Below, piece by piece: positions 1 through 9,861 of a DNA stretch of 36,637 bases (the first letter of the stretch is position 1; each line of letters opens with the position of its first letter). The notes beneath the pieces are model-generated. The model worked only from the letters and a program-made list of their open reading frames with translations. It was not told the origin of the DNA and made no database searches. A program made the position numbers and the translations under genes. The DNA comes from Alphaproteobacteria bacterium (GTDB taxonomy: Bacteria > Pseudomonadota > Alphaproteobacteria > Rhodobacterales > Rhodobacteraceae), in assembly GCA_016869835.1 (NCBI GenBank), contig VGDH01000014.1, positions 1-36,637 of the forward strand, in the 5' to 3' direction.

Positions 1-350
1 AAGCCGCAAGGGCAAAAAACACTGGTCGTCACTTTTTTTGCTTTCTTCGTTTTCCCCACGAAATCGTGGGGTTGGCGGAAGTTAAGGCACAAGAGGCCCG
101 TCATTTGCGCAATTTTGTTTCCGCGCAACCGGCCGACTCGGTGGTGTTCGCCTCTGGCTTTCCGGCCAGACCGCGACAACCCGCACGGGCGCGGTTGTCC
201 GTATGCCGGAATGGGCGTGATTACTGGCAGCGGCAGGTTCTCATCCAGCAAAGATTCGGGCCTTGCGGCCCCAGGACGGGCGTTTATGGCGGTGCAGGCT
301 TGACCGGCGCACCCATTCGCTTAACATGTTAAGTTATAGAGGGTGAGTCG
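1..350. other. Gene-free leader upstream of the hpa operon
   Basis: No convincing gene is visible in these 350 bases; the short open frames lack a credible ribosome site and family resemblance. The stretch holds a poly-T run (33-39), a short hairpin CCCCACG/CGTGGGG (54-60 with 65-71) without a U-tract on either strand, and a weaker inverted repeat GACAACC/GGTTGTC (175-181 with 193-199). The right end carries the promoter/operator region of the downstream operon. Confidence 0.6.
300..333 (+). promoter_or_regulatory. Candidate promoter and palindromic operator of the hpa operon
   Basis: A -35-like TTGACC (300-305) is followed after 16 bases by TAACAT (322-327). The perfect 14-base palindrome CTTAACATGTTAAG (320-333) covers the -10 box, so a dimeric regulator bound there would block RNA polymerase. 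It lies 18 bases before the first start codon, and a GAGGG ribosome site follows at 339-343. The binding protein could be the GntR regulator at 5704-6474 or an HpaR-type MarR protein outside the window. Palindrome and position are seen; the function is inferred. Confidence 0.5.
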
Positions 351-733
351 ATGCCGCATCTGACCATTGAGTATTCGCGCAATCTGGAAGGTGAGAGCGA
401 CCTGAACGCCCTTTGCTTGGCGCTGCAGCGCTCCATGCTGGCCTCGGGCCTGTTCGAGTTGGGGGCGATCCGGGTGCGGGCGCGGCCCTGTCCGCATTAT
501 GCGGTGGCCGACCTATTGCCGCAAAACGCCTTTGCCGACATGATCCTGCGGATCGGTCAGGGGCGAAGCGACGCGGACAAGACGGCGATCGGCGCGGCGC
601 TGATGGCCGTGGCAGAGGCGCATTTCGCACCGCAGCTTTCCAGCCCGCACTTTGCGCTGACGCTGGAAGTGCAGGAAATCTCGGCCGCCTTCAGCTGGAA
701 AACCAATGCCATTCATCCGCGTCTGAGGACCAA

Positions 734-737
<4 letters not shown>
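351..737 (+). CDS. hpaF: 5-carboxymethyl-2-hydroxymuconate delta-isomerase
   Basis: Isomerises 5-carboxymethyl-2-hydroxymuconate to 5-oxopent-3-ene-1,2,5-tricarboxylate in the cytoplasmic homoprotocatechuate meta-cleavage pathway. The 128-aa length and N-terminus MPHLTIEYS are typical of the tautomerase-superfamily CHMI enzymes, in which the Pro after the initiator Met becomes the catalytic N-terminal base. The start is supported by GAGGG at 339-343, seven bases upstream. Its stop overlaps the next start as ATGA (734-737), so it is the first gene of a translationally coupled operon hpaF-E-D-G-H-I. Identification rests on the family sequence style and on the complete set of pathway neighbours. 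Confidence 0.9.
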
Positions 738-2251
<1,514 letters not shown>

Positions 2252-2254
2252 GCC

Positions 2255-3235
2255 ATGCCCGTTCCGTCTCCGAACCTTTACCCCGATTTCAACACGGTCC
2301 GCCTGTCCCATGTTGAGTTTACCGTGAAAGACCTTGGCGCCAGCCGCGCCTTCTGGGTGGATACGCTGGGCCTGCAAATCAGCGGCGAAGAGCCCGGCGC
2401 ACTGTATTTGCGCGCGATGGAAGAACGCGGGCATCACTGCATCGTGCTGCGGCAGGGGGCTCAGCCCACCGCCAACGTGCTGGGTTTCAAGGTCTGGGAC
2501 GAGCCCGACCTTGACCGTGCCGAGGCCTGGTTCAAGTCGAAGAGCCGCCCGACGTCGTGGATCGACCGCCCCTTCCAAGGGCGCACGCTGCTGACGTCTG
2601 ACCTGTTTGGTGTGCCGTTGGAGTTCTATGCCAAGATGGACCGCCTGCCGCCGATCCACCAGAAATACGCGCTTTACAAGGGCGTCAAGCCGCTCAGGAT
2701 CGACCATTTCAACACCTTCTCGCCCGATGTCGATGCCTCGGTCGCCTTCTGGAATGAGATGGGCTTTCGGGTAACCGAATACACCGAAGATGAAGAGTCG
2801 GGCCGCCTTTGGGCTGCATGGATGCACCGCAAGGGCGGGGTGCATGACATGGCCTTTACCAACGGCCTTGGCCCGCGCCTGCACCATACCGCCTTCTGGG
2901 TGCCGACGCCTTTGAACATCATCGACCTGCTCGATCTGATGGCCACAACGGGCTATGTAAAAAACATCGAACGCGGCCCCGGTCGGCACGGCATTTCCAA
3001 TGCCTTCTTTCTCTATATCCTCGACCCGGACGGCCACCGGATTGAAATCTACTGTTCCGACTACCAGACCGTTGACCCGGATCTGGAACCCATCAAATGG
3101 GACCTCAAGGACCCCCAACGTCAAACCCTTTGGGGCGCCCCCGCCCCGCGCAGTTGGTTTGAACATGGGTCGCTGTTCAACGGGTTGCAGCCGAAAGAGG
3201 CGGTGCTGAAAGCGCAGCCGATCATCGCACCATGA
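2255..3235 (+). CDS. hpaD: 3,4-dihydroxyphenylacetate (homoprotocatechuate) 2,3-dioxygenase
   Basis: Extradiol ring-cleaving dioxygenase of the vicinal-oxygen-chelate (type I) superfamily, 326 aa, converting homoprotocatechuate plus O2 to 5-carboxymethyl-2-hydroxymuconate semialdehyde. Two VOC modules are visible (about 15-125 and 147-270). The predicted metal triad is His151 (RIDHFN), His211 (RLHHTAFW) and Glu264 (HRIEIY). His197 (GGVHDMAF) and Tyr254 match the acid/base His200 and Tyr257 of the Brevibacterium fuscum enzyme by spacing. This resembles the VOC-type HPCD/MndD enzymes rather than the unrelated LigB-type HpaD of E. coli. The gene starts 3 bases after the hpaE stop and its stop overlaps the next start (ATGA, 3232-3235). 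Confidence 0.92.
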   Translation: MPVPSPNLYPDFNTVRLSHVEFTVKDLGASRAFWVDTLGLQISGEEPGALYLRAMEERGHHCIVLRQGAQPTANVLGFKVWDEPDLDRAEAWFKSKSRPTSWIDRPFQGRTLLTSDLFGVPLEFYAKMDRLPPIHQKYALYKGVKPLRIDHFNTFSPDVDASVAFWNEMGFRVTEYTEDEESGRLWAAWMHRKGGVHDMAFTNGLGPRLHHTAFWVPTPLNIIDLLDLMATTGYVKNIERGPGRHGISNAFFLYILDPDGHRIEIYCSDYQTVDPDLEPIKWDLKDPQRQTLWGAPAPRSWFEHGSLFNGLQPKEAVLKAQPIIAP

Positions 3236-4080
3236 TCCGCTTTGTCAGCTATTCGACAGGGCGCGAAACCGGTTGGGGCTACCTTGACGGGGACGCCATC
3301 ACCGACCTGACCGCGCATTACCCCACCATGCGCGCCGCGATCGAGGCAGGCGCCTTGGCGGCGCTTGTACAGACCGCCGGACCGAAACTCAGCCTCGATC
3401 AAGTGACGCTGACCATCCCGGTCATCAACCCGGAAAAGATCATCTGTGTCGGCGTCAACTACCCCGACCGCAACGCGGAATACAAAGACGGACAAGAGGC
3501 CCCGCCGAACATGTCCCTCTTCATCCGCTTTCCGCGTAGCTTCACCGGCCATGACCAGCCGCTCATCCGCCCGCCGGAATCGTATCAACTGGATTACGAA
3601 GGCGAGGTTGTGATCGTCATCGGCAAAGGCGGTCGGCGCATCGCGCAATCTGCCGCCTATGACCACATCGCCGGGATCACCATCGCCAACGAAGGCACCC
3701 TGCGCGATTGGGTCCGGCATGCCAAATTCAACGTGACCCAAGGCAAGAACTTTGACACCTCTGGCGCCATCGGCCCGTGGCTCGTGCCTTTTGCGGGTGC
3801 CGCGCAGCTTGACGACATCGCGCTGGAAACACGGGTGAACGGCGACCTGCGCCAGCAAGACCGGACCAGCCGCATGCTTTTCCCCTTCCGCCGCATCGTC
3901 GAATACATCTCGACCTTCACCACCCTAGTGCCCGGCGACGTTATTCTCTGCGGCACCCCCACTGGCGCGGGCGCGCGAGTTGATCCGCCGATCTGGTTGA
4001 AGCCGGGCGATGTGGTCGAGGTCAGCGTTGAAGGAATTGGCACCTTGCGCAACACTGTCAAGGACGAGGTTCTGCCATGA
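3232..4080 (+). CDS. hpaG: Fumarylacetoacetate-hydrolase-family enzyme, probable 5-oxopent-3-ene-1,2,5-tricarboxylate decarboxylase (HpaG type)
   Basis: A 282-aa single-domain FAH-family protein, expected to decarboxylate OPET, and possibly to isomerise the product to 2-oxohept-3-ene-1,7-dioate. Metal ligands are visible as Glu123 and Glu125 in DYEGEV. The third ligand, usually Asp in the N-D-x-[ST]-x-R-D motif, is Glu154 here (ANEGTLRDW). E. coli HpaG is a double-length fusion of two FAH domains; this protein carries one copy, so either one domain does both steps or a second copy lies elsewhere. Its start and stop both overlap neighbours by ATGA (3232-3235 and 4077-4080), which ties it to the pathway. 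An acylpyruvase-like activity cannot be excluded from sequence. Confidence 0.8.
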   Translation: MIRFVSYSTGRETGWGYLDGDAITDLTAHYPTMRAAIEAGALAALVQTAGPKLSLDQVTLTIPVINPEKIICVGVNYPDRNAEYKDGQEAPPNMSLFIRFPRSFTGHDQPLIRPPESYQLDYEGEVVIVIGKGGRRIAQSAAYDHIAGITIANEGTLRDWVRHAKFNVTQGKNFDTSGAIGPWLVPFAGAAQLDDIALETRVNGDLRQQDRTSRMLFPFRRIVEYISTFTTLVPGDVILCGTPTGAGARVDPPIWLKPGDVVEVSVEGIGTLRNTVKDEVLP

Positions 4081-4865
4081 CGCCCGATCAGATCACAGCC
4101 GCCGGAAGCAGTCTCTATCAGGCCGAACAGAGCCGCATTCAGCGCAGCCTTCTCTCTGCCGAATTCCCCAGTGCGACGATGGATGACGCATATGCGGTGC
4201 AGCGGGCATTCGTGGACCGCAAGCTGTCCGAGGGGCGGAAAATCATCGGCTGGAAGATCGGCCTCACCTCGCGCGCCATGCAGCAACAGCTGAACATCGC
4301 CACCCCCGATTCGGGCGTGCTTCTGGATGACATGGCCTTTGCCAATGGTGCGACCATCCCCACAGGCCGCTTCATCGCCCCGCGGATCGAGGCCGAGATT
4401 GCCTTTGTCATGAAATCCGCTCTGTACGGCGATGTGACCCGCGATCAGGTGCTGGCCGTGACCGATTTCGTCGCCCCGGCCTTGGAAATTCTGGATACCC
4501 GGATCGTGCGCGCCGCGAATGGCCAGACCCGAACCATCATCGACACCATTTCCGACAATGCCGCCAACGCGGGCATCGTGATGGGCACCCACCGCCACGA
4601 CCCACGGGGCGATTTGCGCTGGGTCGGGGCCATTGTGAAACGCGACGGCTTGGTGGAAGAAACCGGCCTTGGCGCCGGCGTGCTGGATGATCCGGTCACC
4701 GGCATCATCTGGCTGTCGCGCCGCATGCACCAGTACGGGCAAGCCATTGAACCCGGCCAAATCATCCTGTCCGGCAGCTTCATCCGTGCTGTGGAATGTC
4801 CACCCGGCGCCCGGATCGACGCCGATTTTGGCCCCTTCGGCCACCTAACCTGCACCTTTGCCTGA
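4077..4865 (+). CDS. hpaH: 2-oxo-hepta-3-ene-1,7-dioate hydratase
   Basis: Hydrates 2-oxohept-3-ene-1,7-dioate to 4-hydroxy-2-oxoheptanedioate. The 262-aa protein belongs to the hydratase branch of the FAH superfamily (MhpD/HpcG). It shows the family's GWKIG motif with Lys60, and metal ligands Glu105 and Glu107 (RIEAEIAF) plus Glu137 (ALEILD), all within one or two residues of the positions known for E. coli HpcG. Start is the ATG overlapping the hpaG stop. The next gene begins 9 bases after its stop. Confidence 0.9.
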   Translation: MTPDQITAAGSSLYQAEQSRIQRSLLSAEFPSATMDDAYAVQRAFVDRKLSEGRKIIGWKIGLTSRAMQQQLNIATPDSGVLLDDMAFANGATIPTGRFIAPRIEAEIAFVMKSALYGDVTRDQVLAVTDFVAPALEILDTRIVRAANGQTRTIIDTISDNAANAGIVMGTHRHDPRGDLRWVGAIVKRDGLVEETGLGAGVLDDPVTGIIWLSRRMHQYGQAIEPGQIILSGSFIRAVECPPGARIDADFGPFGHLTCTFA

Positions 4866-4874
4866 AAGCCCATC

Positions 4875-5642
4875 ATGCCCGCACCGAAGAATCACCTGAA
4901 AGCCGCCCTTGCCGCCAAGACCGTGCAGCACGGCATCTGGATGAACCTTGTCAGCCCGATTGCCGCCGAGGCGCTGGCCGGTTGCGGGTTCGATTGGCTC
5001 TTGATTGACGGCGAACACGGGCCGAATGACATCCCGACAATCCTTGCCCAGGTGCAGGCCATGGGCAACCGCACAAGCGTGGTCGTGCGCCCGCCGGTGG
5101 GCGAGGTGCGACTGGTCAAACAGCTTCTCGATCTGGGTGTGCAGACCCTGCTGATCCCGATGATCGAAAGCGCCGACCATGCGCGCCAGATGGTGCAGGC
5201 CATGCTTTACCCGCCTCATGGCATCCGCGGTGTGGGTGCATCCATCGCCCGCGCCTCTGACTATGGCCGGATCACCGACTATATTACCACAGCCAACCCC
5301 GAAACCTGCCTGATCCTGCAGGTGGAAAGTCGCGCCGGACTGGCGGCCCTGCCTGAGGTCTTGAAACTGGATGGTGTCGATGGCGTCTTTATCGGGCCAG
5401 CCGACCTTGCCGCCGACATGGGTTATCCCGGCAACATGAACGCACCTGAGGTGCAGGAAACCATTGATGCCACGCTGAAGGCGATCATGGCATCGGGCAA
5501 ATCTGCGGGCATCCTGACCTTTGATCCCAAGATCGCCCAGCGCTATCAGGCCATGGGTGTGACTTTCCTTGGCGTTGGCAGCGATGTGGCAATCCTGACT
5601 AAAGCCGCGACGGCGCTGGCCTCGGGCGTCAAGGCGGGTTGA
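4875..5642 (+). CDS. hpaI: 4-hydroxy-2-oxoheptanedioate aldolase
   Basis: Class II (metal-dependent) aldolase of the HpcH/HpaI family, 255 aa, cleaving 4-hydroxy-2-oxoheptanedioate to pyruvate and succinate semialdehyde, the last step of the pathway. Catalytic features line up with E. coli HpaI: His48 in DGEHGPND, Arg72 in VVRPP, and metal ligands Glu151 (QVESRAG) and Asp177 (GPADLA). It closes the hpa block; the regulator gene starts about 60 bases later and may be read through. No hpaBC hydroxylase, transporter or hpaR is in this window, so the upper pathway must be elsewhere. Confidence 0.92.
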   Translation: MPAPKNHLKAALAAKTVQHGIWMNLVSPIAAEALAGCGFDWLLIDGEHGPNDIPTILAQVQAMGNRTSVVVRPPVGEVRLVKQLLDLGVQTLLIPMIESADHARQMVQAMLYPPHGIRGVGASIARASDYGRITDYITTANPETCLILQVESRAGLAALPEVLKLDGVDGVFIGPADLAADMGYPGNMNAPEVQETIDATLKAIMASGKSAGILTFDPKIAQRYQAMGVTFLGVGSDVAILTKAATALASGVKAG

Positions 5643-5703
5643 ATCCCCTTGCCCCAGCGGCGATTTGCGGCCCAATAGGGGGAAACCCCGCAAAGGCGCC
5701 CGC

Positions 5704-6474
5704 ATGCCCCGCAACGATGCCCTGTTCCATCCCGAAAGCTGGTTCCGCGAAGGCCATGGCCCGCGTTACGAACAGCTTTACCGGCATCTGCTGGCCTCGA
5801 TTGCCGATGGCACCTTGCGCCCGAAAACCCAGATCCCGCCCGAACGGGAACTGGCAGAACTGGCCCAGGTCAGCCGGGTGACGGTCCGCAAGGCAGTGGC
5901 GCAACTGGTGGAAGATGGCCAGCTGGAACAGCGGCGTGGCGCAGGAACCTTTGTGCGCGTGCCACGGGCCCGGCAGGACAACTCTCGCTCAACCCTTGTT
6001 TCCTTTACCGATTACATGCGCCAACGCGGCAAGGTGCCAACGGGGCGCATCCTTTCTGCCGGGCTGCATCCGCCAATGCCCGATGAACAGCAGGCGCTTG
6101 GCCTGATGACATCGGGCCGGGTGGCGCGGATCGAACGGTTGCGCAGCGCCGACGGGGTGCCGATGGCGCTGGAATACTCATCCTGGCCCGCCGATATCCT
6201 GCCCGATCCGCAGGCCGTGCAGGGCTCGCTTTATGACCATGTGCGGGCGCTTGGCCATGTGCCGACCCATGCGGTGCAGCGGGTTTCGGCGGCCAATCTG
6301 AAGGTCTCGGAAGCCCAGCTTCTGAACATGCAGGCCGGGCAGGCGGTCTTGCGCATTGACCGAACAGGCTATCTTGCCTCGGGCCGCCCGGTCGAGTTTA
6401 CGCGCGGGCTTTACCGCTCTGACATCTATGATTTCATTGCCGAATTGCGGCTGGACGCCAGCCCCGCAGGGTGA
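5704..6474 (+). CDS. GntR-family (HutC/UTRA) transcriptional regulator
   Basis: A 256-aa regulator with an N-terminal winged helix (about 20-87; PPERELAELAQVSRVTVRKA is the recognition region, followed by the RRGAGTFV wing) and a C-terminal UTRA effector-binding domain (about 105-245). The ATG at 5704 gives the usual short N-terminal tail; a TTG at 5665 would extend it by 13 residues without family support. It sits 61 bases after hpaI in the same direction and before a terminator, so it is the natural candidate to control the hpa operon, possibly through the palindrome at 320-333. Its effector is unknown; UTRA domains bind diverse small acids and sugars. Confidence 0.85.
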   Translation: MPRNDALFHPESWFREGHGPRYEQLYRHLLASIADGTLRPKTQIPPERELAELAQVSRVTVRKAVAQLVEDGQLEQRRGAGTFVRVPRARQDNSRSTLVSFTDYMRQRGKVPTGRILSAGLHPPMPDEQQALGLMTSGRVARIERLRSADGVPMALEYSSWPADILPDPQAVQGSLYDHVRALGHVPTHAVQRVSAANLKVSEAQLLNMQAGQAVLRIDRTGYLASGRPVEFTRGLYRSDIYDFIAELRLDASPAG

Positions 6475-6505
6475 AAAGGCCCCCGGCTTGCGGGGGCCTT
6501 TCGCC
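6475..6505. terminator. Bidirectional rho-independent terminator
   Basis: Perfect 10-bp stem: AAAGGCCCCC (6475-6484) pairs with GGGGGCCTTT (6492-6501) around a 7-base loop. The A-run on the left arm and T-run on the right arm let it work on both strands, and it lies exactly between the stop codons of the convergent GntR regulator and clpB. Confidence 0.85.
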
Positions 6506-6506
6506 A

Positions 6507-9122
6507 TCAGTGAACAACTGCCTCGCTGGGCCGCACCCGACGCGAGGCCGACACCCGATCCCCGATGATCAACCCTTCGGGTCCGGCCTTGATCTGGATC
6601 GTCGCGCCATCCATCACATCGCCGGCAAGGATCATCTCGGCCAGCGGGTCTTGCAGATGGCGCTGGATCACCCGCTTCAGCGGCCGGGCGCCAAAGACCG
6701 GGTCATAGCCCTCATCGGCCAGCCAGGCGCGGGCGTCGGCATCCAGATCCAAGGTGATCTTGCGCGCCGCCAGCCGCTTTTCCAGCCGCTGAAGCTGAAT
6801 GGTGACGATGCCATCCATGTCGGCACGGTTCAGGCGGTCAAAGATGATCTGCTCATCCAGACGGTTCAGGAACTCGGGGCGGAAGTGCGACCGAACCGCC
6901 TCTTCCACCTCGTGCCGCGCCGCGGCCGGATCTGCCCCTTCGGGCAGTTCCGAAAGCGCCCGCGCCCCAAGGTTCGAGGTCAGCACGATCAGCGTCTGCT
7001 TGAAATCCACCGTGCGGCCCTGACCATCGGTCAGGATGCCGTCATCCAGAACCTGCAACAGCACATTGAACACATCGGGATGGGCCTTTTCCACCTCGTC
7101 GAACAGCACCACCTGATAGGGCCGCCGCCGCACCGCTTCTGTCAGCATGCCACCCTCGTCATAGCCGACATAGCCCGGAGGCGCCCCGATCAGCCGGGCA
7201 ACCGAGTGTTTCTCCATGAATTCTGACATGTCGATCCGAACCATGGCGTTTTCATCGTGGAACAGATAGGCCGCGACGGCCTTGGTCAGCTCGGTCTTGC
7301 CAACACCTGTTGGGCCAAGGAACAGGAAACTGCCCAAAGGCCGCCCCTCATCGTTCAGCCCGGCACGCGCGCGACGCACGGCGTTTGACACGGCGACGAC
7401 GGCCGACCGCTGGCCGATCACCCGCTTGCCCAGTTCCTCTTCCATGCGCAGAAGCTTTTCGCGCTCACCCTCCAGCATCTTGGTCGTCGGGATGCCGGTC
7501 CAGCGTTCGACCACTTCGGCAATCTGCTCGGGCCGCACAGCTTCGGACACCAGCGCCTCGCCCTCGCGCGCCTCAGCCTCGGCGAGCGACTTTTCCAGCC
7601 CCGGAATACGGCCATATTGCAGCTCACCTGCCTTGCCGAAATCGCCTTCGCGCTTGGCTTGCTCCAGCTCGGCGCGGGCGCGGTCAAGCTGCTCTTTCAG
7701 ATCGCGGGCCTTTTCAAGGCTGTCGCGTTCCGACTGCCACTTGGCCGTCATTTCCGCCGATTTCTGCTGCAGGTCGGCCAGTTCCTTTTCCAGCTTTTCC
7801 AGCCGGTCCTTGGATGCCGCGTCATCCTCTTTTTTCAAAGCCTCGGCTTCGATCTGAAGCTGCAGAATCTGACGGTCCAGCGCATCCAGTTCCTCGGGCT
7901 TCGAATCCACCTCCATCCGCAACCGGCTGGCGGCCTCGTCCACAAGGTCAATCGCCTTGTCGGGCAAGAAGCGGTCGGTGATATAGCGATGGCTCAGCGT
8001 GGCAGCCGCGACCAAAGCGCTGTCGGCAATCCGCACGCCGTGGTGAAGTTCATACTTTTCCTTGATGCCGCGCAGGATGGAAATCGTATCTTCCACCGTC
8101 GGCTCGCTCACCATCACTGGCTGGAACCGGCGGGCCAAGGCCGCATCCTTCTCAACATACTTGCGGTATTCATCCAGCGTGGTGGCACCGACGCAATGCA
8201 ACTCACCCCGCGCCAGCGCAGGCTTGATCAGGTTGGCGGCATCCATTGCCCCATCGGATTTGCCCGCGCCCACCAGCGTATGCATCTCGTCGATGAAAAG
8301 GATGATCTCGCCTTCCGCCGCCGTCACCTCGTTCAGAACGGCCTTCAGCCGCTCCTCGAACTCACCGCGATACTTCGCGCCCGCGATCAGGGCGCCCATG
8401 TCCAAGGCCATCAGCTTTTTGTTGCGCAAGGATTCCGGCACATCGCCGTTCACGATGCGCAAAGCCAAGCCTTCCGCAATCGCGGTCTTGCCGACACCCG
8501 GCTCGCCAATCAGCACCGGGTTGTTCTTGGTGCGCCGCGACAGAACCTGCATGGCCCGGCGAATCTCCTCATCCCGGCCGATGATCGGGTCAATCTTGCC
8601 CGACGCCGCCGCTTCGGTCAGGTCACGCGCATATTTCTTCAGCGCTTCCATGGTGTCCTCGGACGAGGCACTGTCCGCAGTGCGCCCCTTGCGCACCTCG
8701 TTGATCGCCGAATTCAGCCCTTGGGCATTGACCGCCCCCGCCGTCAGCGCATCCCGCGCCCGGGTGTTGACCAGCGCCAAAGCGGTCAAGAGCCGCTCCA
8801 CGGGGACAAAGCTGTCACCGGCCTTCTTCGCCACCGCCTCGGCCTCGTCCAGAACCCGCACCAGTGAAGGGTCAACATAGGTATTGCCATCACCGCCCGT
8901 GACCTTGGGCAGTTTGGCAATCGCGGTGTTGATCGCCTCGTTCACCCGTTCCGGGCTGCCGCCCGCCTTGCGGATCAGATTGGATGCCAGCCCCTGGTCA
9001 TCATCCATCAGGGCCTTGAGCAGATGATCGGGCAAAACGCGCTGGTGGCTTTCCCGCATCGCAATGGTCTGCGCTGCCTGAATGAAGCCGCGCGAACGCT
9101 CCGTGAATTTCTCGAAATTCAT
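6507..9122 (-). CDS. clpB: ATP-dependent disaggregase ClpB
   Basis: Hexameric AAA+ chaperone that, with DnaK, extracts polypeptides from aggregates after heat stress. The 871-aa length is the family norm. It has the Clp N-domain (1-145), nucleotide-binding domain 1 with Walker A GEPGVGKT at 206-213 and Walker B FIDEMH, a Leu/Glu/Lys-rich coiled-coil middle domain (about 400-525) that distinguishes ClpB from ClpA/ClpC, and domain 2 with Walker A GPTGVGKT at 603-610 and Walker [10 protein letters not shown]. There is no ClpP-binding loop motif that I can see. The start has an AAGGAG ribosome site seven bases upstream (complement of 9130-9135). It is monocistronic, with a terminator downstream and a heat-shock-type promoter upstream. 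Confidence 0.97.
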   Translation of the reverse strand: MNFEKFTERSRGFIQAAQTIAMRESHQRVLPDHLLKALMDDDQGLASNLIRKAGGSPERVNEAINTAIAKLPKVTGGDGNTYVDPSLVRVLDEAEAVAKKAGDSFVPVERLLTALALVNTRARDALTAGAVNAQGLNSAINEVRKGRTADSASSEDTMEALKKYARDLTEAAASGKIDPIIGRDEEIRRAMQVLSRRTKNNPVLIGEPGVGKTAIAEGLALRIVNGDVPESLRNKKLMALDMGALIAGAKYRGEFEERLKAVLNEVTAAEGEIILFIDEMHTLVGAGKSDGAMDAANLIKPALARGELHCVGATTLDEYRKYVEKDAALARRFQPVMVSEPTVEDTISILRGIKEKYELHHGVRIADSALVAAATLSHRYITDRFLPDKAIDLVDEAASRLRMEVDSKPEELDALDRQILQLQIEAEALKKEDDAASKDRLEKLEKELADLQQKSAEMTAKWQSERDSLEKARDLKEQLDRARAELEQAKREGDFGKAGELQYGRIPGLEKSLAEAEAREGEALVSEAVRPEQIAEVVERWTGIPTTKMLEGEREKLLRMEEELGKRVIGQRSAVVAVSNAVRRARAGLNDEGRPLGSFLFLGPTGVGKTELTKAVAAYLFHDENAMVRIDMSEFMEKHSVARLIGAPPGYVGYDEGGMLTEAVRRRPYQVVLFDEVEKAHPDVFNVLLQVLDDGILTDGQGRTVDFKQTLIVLTSNLGARALSELPEGADPAAARHEVEEAVRSHFRPEFLNRLDEQIIFDRLNRADMDGIVTIQLQRLEKRLAARKITLDLDADARAWLADEGYDPVFGARPLKRVIQRHLQDPLAEMILAGDVMDGATIQIKAGPEGLIIGDRVSASRRVRPSEAVVH

Positions 9123-9185
9123 CGGCTATCTCCTTGTGTTAAGCGCCTTCGCAGTGCCCGGAAATCCAGCACAGCCGCCATGGCC

Positions 9186-9222
9186 TTGCAAAACATCTGG
9201 GGACGATTTCCGCGTTTTGCAA
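9186..9222 (-). promoter_or_regulatory. Candidate RpoH-type promoter of clpB inside a 9-bp inverted repeat
   Basis: Read on the minus strand, TTGCAA (complement of 9217-9222) is followed after 14 bases by CCCCAGAT (complement of 9195-9202). This is close to the sigma-32 pattern CTTGAA-N13-17-CCCCATNT. The same segment is bounded by a perfect inverted repeat TTGCAAAAC (9186-9194) / GTTTTGCAA (9214-9222) with a 19-base spacer, so a protein or an RNA fold could also act here. The leader to the clpB start would be about 60 bases. The consensus match is partial. Confidence 0.4.
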
Positions 9223-9249
9223 TGCTGAAGACGCGGGTGACGACGTCAT

Positions 9250-9279
9250 TTGTCGTCGAGCGGGCGGCGACCCTATCCT
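9250..9279 (+). promoter_or_regulatory. Weak candidate promoter for the 88-aa gene
   Basis: TTGTCG (9250-9255), an 18-base spacer and TATCCT (9274-9279) give a four-of-six match at both boxes. It lies about 110 bases before the start at 9393, on the strand that ends at the terminator 9684-9720. It is listed because a plus-strand transcript must start somewhere between clpB and that terminator. Confidence 0.2.
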
Positions 9280-9392
9280 TTCGGGCATCCCGCTTATGCG
9301 CCTGTGCCGCTGTCACCCTGGGCGGGGCCTGCTATGACACTGATGTCGGGGGACAGATTTGGCGAAACGGTGCAATCGGGACGGGAAGGGTC

Positions 9393-9659
9393 ATGGCGCG
9401 AATCGAATACATGTCACAGATCGCCCATGGCTCGGTTTCCGCCGTGACCGCCTTTAGTCAAAGGCATCCCGAATCTGCCTGCGACCGATCTGCACGCAAA
9501 TCTGTCATCGTCGCGTTTGTCAGCAGGACCGGCGATGAAAGCTTTGGCGCAAAGCGGTTGAAGGCCGCGCTACTGCCAAGTGTACAAAGCTGTCAGTCCG
9601 GCATCTTCAGCGAATTGCGCCACCGCGAAGCCGCAAGAAGCAAAGACCCTCACGCCTGA
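9393..9659 (+). CDS. Putative 88-aa small protein, function unknown
   Basis: An 88-aa reading frame beginning MARIEYMSQIAHG, preceded closely by GGAAGGG (9384-9390). It is polar to basic, has no membrane segment or signal peptide, and I do not recognise a family. The main argument for reality is that a very strong plus-strand terminator begins 25 bases after its stop, and no other plus-strand gene lies between clpB and that terminator. Codon third positions are GC-rich in the first half and mixed in the second. The alternative is that the transcript is a small non-coding RNA. Confidence 0.45.
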   Translation: MARIEYMSQIAHGSVSAVTAFSQRHPESACDRSARKSVIVAFVSRTGDESFGAKRLKAALLPSVQSCQSGIFSELRHREAARSKDPHA

Positions 9660-9683
9660 CCCTCTGTAGGCTGCACATCACAG

Positions 9684-9721
9684 GGCAAGGCCCGGGACAG
9701 GTTCCCGGGCCTTGCCTTTTC
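9684..9721 (+). terminator. Strong rho-independent terminator
   Basis: A perfect 14-bp stem, GGCAAGGCCCGGGA (9684-9697) with TCCCGGGCCTTGCC (9703-9716), closes a 5-base loop and is followed by TTTT. The U-tract exists only for plus-strand transcription, so it ends a transcript arriving from 9250-9680. Confidence 0.9.
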
Positions 9722-9861
9722 TGCACGATCCCGCCGAAACCGGCCGTTTTCATGCGCGACATGCTGCCAGCCAGCACTCTGGCCCGGGATTTGCGCTTGT
9801 GATCGGGGCCCACGCTGTTTCCAGACTTCGCGAGGGCGTGCCAATCGCAAAGGACAGATGG

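Noticed and set aside
54-71. Hairpin CCCCACG/CGTGGGG as a terminator
   Set aside because: The T-run lies 5' of the stem on the plus strand and gives A's after it on the minus strand, so neither orientation has a U-tract.
413-733. N-terminal extension of the aldehyde dehydrogenase frame
   Set aside because: It overlaps hpaF entirely, is not ALDH-like, and the ATGA overlap at 734 gives a better start.
7617-8867. 416-codon plus-strand open frame opposite clpB
   Set aside because: Fully inside clpB on the opposite strand, without family resemblance.
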